Below, one piece after another: positions 1 through 5,012 of a DNA stretch of 5,012 nucleotides (the first letter of the stretch is position 1; each line of letters begins with the position of its first letter). The notes beneath the pieces are model-generated. The model was not told the origin of the DNA, searched no databases, and worked only from the letters and a program-made list of their open reading frames with translations. Position numbers and translations under genes: made by a program. This DNA comes from an uncultured Treponema sp. (GTDB taxonomy: Bacteria > Spirochaetota > Spirochaetia > Treponematales > Treponemataceae): NCBI GenBank assembly GCA_905372345.1, contig CAJPPE010000156.1, forward strand, positions 1 through 5,012, written 5' to 3'.

Positions 1-25
1 ATTATAAATAGTATAGAATATATGT

Positions 26-2428
26 ATGAGTGATTATCTTGATATCAATAATGAAGAACTTTTAAAAGATTTTTTCAGTGAAGCCGAACAGCAGGTAGAA
101 ATACTTGAAAGCAATGTTTTGGTGATAGAGCAGAATCCGGAGGATCGTAATGCAGTCGATGAGATATTCAGAGCTGCTCATACCCTAAAGGGCGGTTCTG
201 CTACTGTAGAGATGACTGAGCTGTCTCAATTTACTCACGCAATGGAAGACCTCCTTGATGAGATTAGAAGCGGTTCCGTTAGTGTAACTGAAGAAACTGT
301 AGATCTCTTGTTAAAATCCATAGATATAATTAAGCTTATGCTTGATGCCAGAGCTGCAGGTTCTATATATTCGGATGATGTATCCGGTATTGTAAATCAG
401 CTAAGGTCATATATCCCTGCAAAACCCGATAAAAAGAGCAGTAAGGCATCCGCTCCTAAGACAGCTATGCCTTCTTCGGCTCCGCCTGTTTCCACACCAA
501 AAGTTAAGGCAGCATCTTCCGGTTTAGATGTTAAAGATTATTTTTCGGAATATGAAATTCTTGAGTTGGCTGAGACGATTCAAAAAGGTGAAGAGTTATA
601 TGCTGTTATCGTAAAGTTTGATGAATCCAACTTAATGAATTCCGTAGGCGGTATTCAGGTTTTTGCTTCTTTGAAAAACTACGGCAGTGTCTTAAAGACT
701 GTTCCCGAGTTTGATGCCTTATATGAAGATGAGTTCCATGAAACGGTAATTTACTTTTTATCTTCAGCATCGGACGGCAAAATATTGGAAAAAGCTGCCT
801 TTATCGGCGATGTTACTCTTTCTGTAAGTGCCGAAAAACTTGAAATTAAAGATGAGGTTAAAGAAGCTCCTAAGCCTGCACAGCCTGCTCCTGCAAAGGT
901 TCCAGAAGCAAAAGTTCCCGAAAAAACAGAGGTAAAAACTGTTGAAGAACCTAAAGAAGCTGTTTCAAAACCTGCAGAAAAACCCGAGAAAAAACAGGCA
1001 CAAACAAGCCCTCAGGGAAGCGGTCATTCATCATCGGGGTCTATATTACGTGTAGATGCAAACAGAATAGATTATCTTTTGAACTTGGTAAGTGAAACAG
1101 TTATAACTAAGGCTTCTTTAAATCAGAGCACTATTGAATTTGCAGAACTCTACGATAAGTTTCAAAACTCCAGCACAACTTACAAAGATAAAACGAGAAA
1201 ACTTCTGGATAAGATGCCCGAATATCTTGAGAAGATTCAGCAAGGTTATGATATAAATTCCATAAAACAGGATGTATTAAACGAATATTCAAGTCTTTTG
1301 GAAGTTTTCGGCGATTTTGACTCTTTAATGAAGGCTGCCGTTACAAAGTTTAAGTCTTCATCTCAAAACTTAGGCCGTATTTCAGGCGAACTTCAAGAAG
1401 GGGTTATGAAAATACGAATGGTTCCCATCAGTCAGATTTTCAGCCGCTTCCCGCGTGTAGTTCGAGACCTTTCAAGAGACTTAAATAAAAACGTTCAGCT
1501 TGTTATTGAAGGTGAAGATACGGAGCTTGATAAGTCGGTTGTTGAAGATCTGCTTGATCCTATAATGCACTGTGTAAGAAACTCCCTTGATCACGGTGTT
1601 GAATCTCCCGATGCACGCAAAAAGCTGGGAAAACCGGAACAAGGAACTCTTCTTCTTAAAGCCAGCAACGAAGGCAATATGATTGTTATTGAAGTTGCCG
1701 ATGACGGCCATGGAATTGATGTTGAAGCCGTAAAGCAAAAGGCTGTTGAACGAGGAATTTTGCACCCTAATAAAAGCCTTACGGATATTGAAGCCTTTCA
1801 GCTTGTATTTGCACCAGGCTTTTCTACAAGTAAAACCATTTCCAGCGTATCAGGCCGCGGTGTAGGTCTTGATGTAGTTAAAACTCATATCGAAAAGCTA
1901 AACGGAACGGTTATGGTAGAATCGGAACCTAATGTCGGAACCCGCTTTATTATAAAACTTCCGTTGACACTTGCTATCATACAGGGACTTTTGATCAGGG
2001 TAGGGGATGAGGTTTACTCGATTCCGATTACTTCAGTTATAGAGAGCCATAGAGTAAAACCTGATGAAATTAACCGTATAGATAATTATGAGGTCTTTAA
2101 TGTACGTGATGAGGTATATAGCCTTCTAAGGCTTAACCGCTTATTCGGTATTACATCTGCTGAAACCGATGATGACGGATATAATTATATAGTCGTTGTC
2201 GGAACTGAAGAAAAAAAAGTCGGTCTGATGGTAGATAGTTTAATCGGTGAAGAATCGGTTGTAATAAAGCCTCTAAAGGATCAGTTTACCAATTCTCCGG
2301 GAATTGCCGGTGCTTCAATTTTAGGTGACGGTTCTGTTTCATTGATTATAGATGTAGCCCAATTGCTGGAGCTCGGCTTAAAGCAGGAAATGCAGGCCAG
2401 AGAGCGCCGTGAGGCTTCAATTTGGTAG
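26..2428 (+). CDS. cheA: Chemotaxis histidine kinase CheA with enlarged P3 dimerization domain
   Basis: Cytoplasmic kinase of the chemoreceptor array; it autophosphorylates and passes phosphate to CheY. At 800 aa it is longer than the roughly 650-670 aa of classical CheA proteins. Domains seen in order: P1 Hpt (about 1-130) with phospho-accepting His52 in AAHTLKGG, Lys55 and Glu74; a Pro/Ala/Ser linker; P2 CheY-binding-like domain (about 170-275); a long Pro/Glu/Lys/Ala linker (about 275-338); P3 (about 340-465); P4 ATPase with N box His515/Asn519/Asp522-His523, G1 box DDGHGID (559-565), F box PGFSTS (597-602) and G2 box GRGVGLD (610-616); P5 CheW-like domain (about 650-790). P3 holds about 55 extra residues (about 373-427) between its two helices. 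All kinase boxes are intact, so it should be active. The ATG at 26 gives a standard P1 N-terminus but has only a weak purine stretch (AGAA, 15-18) upstream, and no complete promoter is in the window. The stop lies 14 nt before cheW. Confidence 0.97.
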   Translation: MSDYLDINNEELLKDFFSEAEQQVEILESNVLVIEQNPEDRNAVDEIFRAAHTLKGGSATVEMTELSQFTHAMEDLLDEIRSGSVSVTEETVDLLLKSIDIIKLMLDARAAGSIYSDDVSGIVNQLRSYIPAKPDKKSSKASAPKTAMPSSAPPVSTPKVKAASSGLDVKDYFSEYEILELAETIQKGEELYAVIVKFDESNLMNSVGGIQVFASLKNYGSVLKTVPEFDALYEDEFHETVIYFLSSASDGKILEKAAFIGDVTLSVSAEKLEIKDEVKEAPKPAQPAPAKVPEAKVPEKTEVKTVEEPKEAVSKPAEKPEKKQAQTSPQGSGHSSSGSILRVDANRIDYLLNLVSETVITKASLNQSTIEFAELYDKFQNSSTTYKDKTRKLLDKMPEYLEKIQQGYDINSIKQDVLNEYSSLLEVFGDFDSLMKAAVTKFKSSSQNLGRISGELQEGVMKIRMVPISQIFSRFPRVVRDLSRDLNKNVQLVIEGEDTELDKSVVEDLLDPIMHCVRNSLDHGVESPDARKKLGKPEQGTLLLKASNEGNMIVIEVADDGHGIDVEAVKQKAVERGILHPNKSLTDIEAFQLVFAPGFSTSKTISSVSGRGVGLDVVKTHIEKLNGTVMVESEPNVGTRFIIKLPLTLAIIQGLLIRVGDEVYSIPITSVIESHRVKPDEINRIDNYEVFNVRDEVYSLLRLNRLFGITSAETDDDGYNYIVVVGTEEKKVGLMVDSLIGEESVVIKPLKDQFTNSPGIAGASILGDGSVSLIIDVAQLLELGLKQEMQARERREASIW

Positions 2429-2434
2429 GTGGAG
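2428..2434 (+). promoter_or_regulatory. Ribosome binding site of the cheW fusion gene
   Basis: GGTGGAG begins on the last base of the cheA stop codon; its GGAG core (2431-2434) sits 8 nt before the ATG at 2443. It decides the start: a TTG at 2422 opens the same frame 7 codons earlier, but that TTG lies inside cheA and would place this Shine-Dalgarno within the coding region. The overlap with the cheA stop suggests translational coupling, which is inference. Confidence 0.75.
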
Positions 2435-2442
2435 TAGGATTT

Positions 2443-3783
2443 ATGGAAGAAACAAATGAATTAAAATTAAACACAAATACGGATCTAAGCAGCAGTGAAG
2501 CCGATTCTCTTCATGAACAGGTTATTGTCGTTGATTTTAAGATGGTAACATTTTCGCTTGCAGGTAAGGATTATGCAATAGACATTATGCGTGTTAAGGA
2601 AATAGCAAAGGCCGGGAACTTTACTTATGTACCCAATACTTCTCCATTTGTGTTGGGTGTATACAATCTCCGCGGCGATATTATTCCTATAATCGATTTG
2701 CGTATTTTCTTTAATATTCCCGTACCTGCCCGCAAAAAAAATCAAGCTGAAAGTATGGTAATCATAAATGTGCAGGATCAAACATTCGGTGTTGTAGTAG
2801 ACTTTATCGATAAGGTTGTCGGAGTTTCAAGCAGCACAATTCAGCCGCCGCACCCTATTTTCGGTGATATAAATATTAAATACATTCATGGTGTTGTAGA
2901 AAGCGGAGGCCATCTGTACATTCTTCTTGATGTAGACAAGATATTTGCTTCGCGTCAAAAAGAAGAAGTCGAAGAAGCTCTGCCTCATGTTGCGGCAGGT
3001 GCTGCAAAAGAATCTGTAAAGACTCAAGTAAATCAATCAGCTGAAAATCTGGATATAAAATTTATAGGCGATACCTTATCCGCTATGGGAAAATTTTATA
3101 TTTCTGCAGTTAATGAAGCCTGGGTAAAGGAAAGGTATATGGAATGGAAGGATATGCGTCCTTCAGGAAACTTACAAATTCAATCGGAAAAAGATGCCGT
3201 AGAGTTCCTGTCATCTTTCTTATCGCCTTTTACAAAGAGTTTTTGGAGCGAGGCTTATATAAATGCTTACTATAAGGCTCTGCCTGAAAATACCTCTACA
3301 GTGATTAATGTCTGGTGTATAGGCTGCGGTGCCGGATATGAAGCTTATAGCCTTGCCGTTCTACTAAGAATGCGTTATCCGCGTGCTCATATCAAGATTT
3401 ATGCAAATGATTCGGATTTGCTTGCTATATCAAATGCTCCCATGCTTGCTGTTCCAGATGATATTGCTTCCGGTATTTATGAGTCTTATATTACAAAAAC
3501 CGCTTCCGGAAATTTGACATTCTCAAAAGAGATAAAGGACATGATTCTTTTTGAGTATCATGATTGTGCCCATCAAAATGCCGTACCCGATATGGACATA
3601 ATTCTAGCGAGAGATGTTCTATCTTTTATGAATCCCAATGTTCAGAGAACTATGATAGAAGAATTTAGGGAAAAGCTGAAGGATTCGGGGCTTATAATTC
3701 TAGGTCATAATGAAGCAATGCCCAAGCAGGACGGCTGGCTTAGAAATAGCGCCGGTGATATTGTTATTTTTACAAAAGAATAA
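2443..3783 (+). CDS. cheW: CheW - CheR-like fusion adaptor of the chemoreceptor array
   Basis: 446 aa from the ATG at 2443. Residues about 25-170 are a CheW adaptor domain, which links receptors to CheA P5; the NLRG motif is at 75-78, followed by IIPIIDLR. An acidic/Ala-rich linker (about 171-200) leads to a C-terminal domain (about 205-446) resembling the CheR SAM-dependent methyltransferase. Its Rossmann-like glycine motif (VWCIGCGAG, 290-298) and the following acidic position (NDSD, 322-325) are recognisable. Residues expected in active CheR are changed: the FFR arginine is Ser269 in my by-eye alignment, GEEPYS reads GYEAYS (298-303), and CRNV reads ARDV (389-392). CheW proteins are usually about 150-170 aa, so this one is nearly three times the normal length. 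The CheR-like half is probably a non-catalytic structural domain; weak SAM binding cannot be excluded. A fusion of this kind is reported in T. denticola arrays, where it is needed for array order (recalled literature). It lies 14 nt after cheA and 23 nt before cheX. The reading frame is intact, so it is not a decaying gene. Confidence 0.93.
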   Translation: MEETNELKLNTNTDLSSSEADSLHEQVIVVDFKMVTFSLAGKDYAIDIMRVKEIAKAGNFTYVPNTSPFVLGVYNLRGDIIPIIDLRIFFNIPVPARKKNQAESMVIINVQDQTFGVVVDFIDKVVGVSSSTIQPPHPIFGDINIKYIHGVVESGGHLYILLDVDKIFASRQKEEVEEALPHVAAGAAKESVKTQVNQSAENLDIKFIGDTLSAMGKFYISAVNEAWVKERYMEWKDMRPSGNLQIQSEKDAVEFLSSFLSPFTKSFWSEAYINAYYKALPENTSTVINVWCIGCGAGYEAYSLAVLLRMRYPRAHIKIYANDSDLLAISNAPMLAVPDDIASGIYESYITKTASGNLTFSKEIKDMILFEYHDCAHQNAVPDMDIILARDVLSFMNPNVQRTMIEEFREKLKDSGLIILGHNEAMPKQDGWLRNSAGDIVIFTKE

Positions 3784-3806
3784 ATATAAAGGATAAGGAG
3801 AAATAA

Positions 3807-4271
3807 ATGCGTGTAGAGTATATTAATCCGTTTAGTGAAGCTGCGTATAATATCCTTTCACAAGTTTTAAGTGAAGATGTTAAACGCGGGGATTTGTACC
3901 TAAAATCGACATGTATGCCGGTTATGGGTGTCGCAGCCATTGTCGGTCTTGCCGGGGATGTTGAAGGCCGAGTCATCTTTGATATGACCATGGATACGGC
4001 TTTAAAGATTGCTTCTGCAATGAATAACGAAGAACTGGCGGAATTTGATGAACTTGCTCGTGCAACAATTACGGAATTGGCTAATCTTATTACGGCACAA
4101 GCTGTAACTAAGCTTCATGATTTAGGATTTAAGTTTGACTTGACTCCGCCGGCTCTATTTACCGGTGAAAATATGAAGATATCCAATAATGATATTGAGG
4201 CTTTAATCGTTCCGATGACTGCTCCTCAGGGTAAAGTAGAAATCAACGTTGCAATTCGTGACCGAGTATAA
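3807..4271 (+). CDS. cheX: CheY-P phosphatase CheX
   Basis: 154-aa cytoplasmic protein of the CheC/CheX/FliY phosphatase family, which dephosphorylates CheY-P and so ends the signal to the flagellar motor. The sequence begins MRVEYINPF, as CheX proteins typically do. It carries one family active-site motif, E-x-x-N, as Glu90 and Asn93 in ITELANLI; these residues position the water that attacks the CheY phospho-aspartate. A single motif copy fits CheX (CheC usually has two), and the length matches the family. By analogy with Borrelia and Thermotoga CheX it is expected to be a dimer. The start is well supported: TAAGGAG at 3794-3800 is 6 nt before the ATG. Its position immediately before cheY fits substrate and enzyme being made together. 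No cheZ is seen in the window, consistent with CheX being the main phosphatase. Confidence 0.95.
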   Translation: MRVEYINPFSEAAYNILSQVLSEDVKRGDLYLKSTCMPVMGVAAIVGLAGDVEGRVIFDMTMDTALKIASAMNNEELAEFDELARATITELANLITAQAVTKLHDLGFKFDLTPPALFTGENMKISNNDIEALIVPMTAPQGKVEINVAIRDRV

Positions 4272-4292
4272 GAAAATTAAAGGAGTTTTATT

Positions 4293-4733
4293 ATGATATC
4301 TAAACAAGATTTTCCCAATATTAACGAGAGACCGCCTGAAGGAAAAAAACCGGATGGAACGCCTTATAAGATTTTGGTGGTTGATGACTCCATATTTGTT
4401 ACAAAGCAGATAGGACAGATATTGACCAGCGAGGGCTATGAAGTCGTTGCTACGGCTGTTGACGGATTTGAAGGCGTTGAAAAATATAAAGAATTATGTC
4501 CTAATGTTGACCTTGTAACAATGGATATTACAATGCCTAAAATGGATGGTTTAACTGCTTTGGAGCAGATTATGGCATTCGATAAAAATGCCAAGGTAGT
4601 TATGATAAGTGCTCTAGGAAAGGAGGAGCTTGTAAAAAAAGCTCTTTTGCTTGGAGCTAAGAACTATATTGTAAAGCCGCTTGACCGAAAAAAAGTTTTG
4701 GAGCGTGTCGCCGGCGTCCTAGGTATTTCCTAA
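4293..4733 (+). CDS. cheY: Chemotaxis response regulator CheY with N-terminal tail
   Basis: 146-aa single-domain receiver that takes phosphate from CheA and binds the flagellar switch. All receiver residues are present: acidic pair Asp31/Asp32 in ILVVDDS, phospho-acceptor Asp78 in TMDITMPKMDG, the switch hydroxyl Ser106 in MISALG, aromatic switch residue Tyr125 in GAKNYIVKP, and Lys128-Pro129. There is no output domain, as expected for CheY. The protein is about 20-25 residues longer than the usual 120-130 aa because of a polar, Pro/Lys/Glu-rich tail before the first beta strand (residues 1-25). The tail appears to be translated: TAAAGGAG at 4278-4285 is 7 nt before the ATG at 4293, and the next in-frame ATG (codon 77) falls inside the receiver next to Asp78. 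It is the last gene of the operon, 21 nt after cheX, with a terminator just downstream. The target is presumably FliM or FliN of the periplasmic-flagella motor, which is inferred from the family. Confidence 0.96.
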   Translation: MISKQDFPNINERPPEGKKPDGTPYKILVVDDSIFVTKQIGQILTSEGYEVVATAVDGFEGVEKYKELCPNVDLVTMDITMPKMDGLTALEQIMAFDKNAKVVMISALGKEELVKKALLLGAKNYIVKPLDRKKVLERVAGVLGIS

Positions 4734-4742
4734 TTTTTATAG

Positions 4743-4778
4743 AAGAGGCTTGGCTGTAATAGTTAAGCCTCTTTTTTT
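4743..4778 (+). terminator. Rho-independent terminator of the cheA-cheY operon
   Basis: A perfect 9-bp stem pairs AAGAGGCTT (4743-4751) with AAGCCTCTT (4765-4773) around a 13-nt loop. It is followed by a run of seven T (4772-4778), two of which also pair in the stem. It begins 9 nt after the cheY stop. On the opposite strand the hairpin is followed by only a weak T-rich stretch (CTTCTAT), so it may also terminate the convergent gene, but less efficiently. The right arm and T-run are also coding sequence for that gene. Confidence 0.88.
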
Positions 4779-5012
4779 AGCTTTATAAGTCTGTAACGTT
4801 TGTTTGCTTTTAAAATAGTATATCTATTGCTAAAACTTTTTTTGAGAGATTTTTTTAAGTTGTAAACATGATTATAGATGCTGTTTTGTTTTGAAGGAAT
4901 CTTTTCTCCCCAAAAGATTGTGCTTATCTCTTCATCGCTTAATCCTTTTTGTCTGTTTATAATTAAATGCTTTAGTAAGATTCCCGACTTTTTAGGCAGG
5001 CTGTAAATATAG
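4763..5012 (-). CDS. C-terminal part of a winged-helix DNA-binding protein (partial)
   Basis: On the - strand one frame stays open from the window edge at 5012 to a TAA at 4765-4763, giving 82 residues ending LIKLKKEA. The start lies outside the window. The pattern resembles the C-terminal winged helix of OmpR/PhoB-type regulators: a first helix ILLKHLI, then LSDEEISTIFWGE (family-like E-x-x-x-x-x-W), a recognition-helix-like stretch NSIYNHVYNLKKSLKK, and a wing-like YTILKANKRYRL where the family has its terminal G-Y-x-L hairpin. If so, the unseen N-terminus may hold a receiver or other sensory domain; a stand-alone or SARP-like protein is the alternative. The composition is very Lys/Asn/Ile-rich. 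The gene converges on cheY with 29 nt between the stop codons, and its final codons overlap the operon terminator. No link to chemotaxis can be inferred from position alone. I am fairly sure the frame is coding and less sure of the family. Confidence 0.72.
   Translation of the reverse strand, partial: YIYSLPKKSGILLKHLIINRQKGLSDEEISTIFWGEKIPSKQNSIYNHVYNLKKSLKKSFSNRYTILKANKRYRLIKLKKEA

Noticed and set aside
1..25. TATAAATA- and TATAGAAT-like -10 elements just before cheA.
   Set aside because: Any -35 region would lie outside the window, the sequence is simply AT-rich, and a start site here would leave almost no leader. A cheA promoter cannot be called.
22..33. Three-codon upstream frame ATG-TAT-GAG-TGA overlapping the cheA start in another phase.
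   Set aside because: No Shine-Dalgarno specific to it, and such a short frame is expected by chance in this AT-rich stretch.
844..1037. Pro/Ala/Glu/Lys-rich stretch in CheA as a possible tandem repeat.
   Set aside because: The KPAQPAPAKVPEAKVPEK-like sequence is irregular, without a fixed unit, and is an ordinary flexible P2-P3 linker.
1481..1765. 94-codon open frame on the - strand inside cheA.
   Set aside because: It lies wholly opposite the conserved P4 kinase region of cheA and shows no recognisable motif, so it is a shadow of cheA.
2422..2442. TTG at 2422 as the start of the CheW fusion, adding 7 residues.
   Set aside because: It overlaps the end of cheA, lacks its own Shine-Dalgarno, and the ATG at 2443 has GGAG at ideal spacing.
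2485..3036. Two - strand open frames (2485-2781 and 2827-3036) inside the CheW fusion gene.
   Set aside because: Both oppose the well-conserved CheW domain and show no family pattern.
3770..3991. 73-codon - strand open frame over the cheW/cheX junction.
   Set aside because: It crosses a junction with clear + strand start signals and reads as low-complexity complement of cheX; no support for coding.

Overview
The window carries a chemotaxis operon on the + strand, cheA - cheW (a CheW-CheR-like fusion) - cheX - cheY, and the 3' end of a convergent gene on the - strand. The gene order, the use of CheX as the CheY-P phosphatase, an enlarged CheA dimerization domain, the CheW-CheR fusion and the moderately AT-rich sequence all point to a host-associated spirochaete of the genus Treponema. 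T. denticola or a close relative is the best guess. That assignment comes from recognising the architecture, not from a database search.

Layout: 1-25 is a short AT-rich leader cut by the window edge. 26-2428 is a full-length CheA kinase with domains P1 to P5. 2443-3783 is a CheW domain fused to a degenerate CheR-like methyltransferase domain. 3807-4271 is the CheX phosphatase and 4293-4733 is CheY with an N-terminal tail. Gaps between the genes are only 14, 23 and 21 nt, and each downstream gene has its own Shine-Dalgarno sequence, so this is a single transcription unit. It ends at a hairpin plus T-run at 4743-4778. From 5012 down to 4763 runs the C-terminal part of a winged-helix DNA-binding protein on the - strand. 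Its last codons lie inside the right arm and T-run of that terminator.

How the genes work together: CheA docks on chemoreceptors through P5 and CheW, autophosphorylates on His52 and passes phosphate to CheY Asp78. CheY-P acts on the flagellar switch, and CheX removes the phosphate. No cheR, cheB or cheZ is present here. The CheR-like half of the fusion has lost several residues typical of active CheR and looks structural rather than catalytic.

The two most unusual elements are the roughly 55-residue insertion in CheA P3 and the CheW-CheR-like fusion. Both match features I recall from published cryo-electron tomography of T. denticola arrays (Muok et al. 2020), which have linear CheA rows and P2 symmetry, so they are striking but not wholly undescribed. 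I see no mobile element, CRISPR array, tRNA or rRNA, and no gene-free stretch longer than 300 bases.
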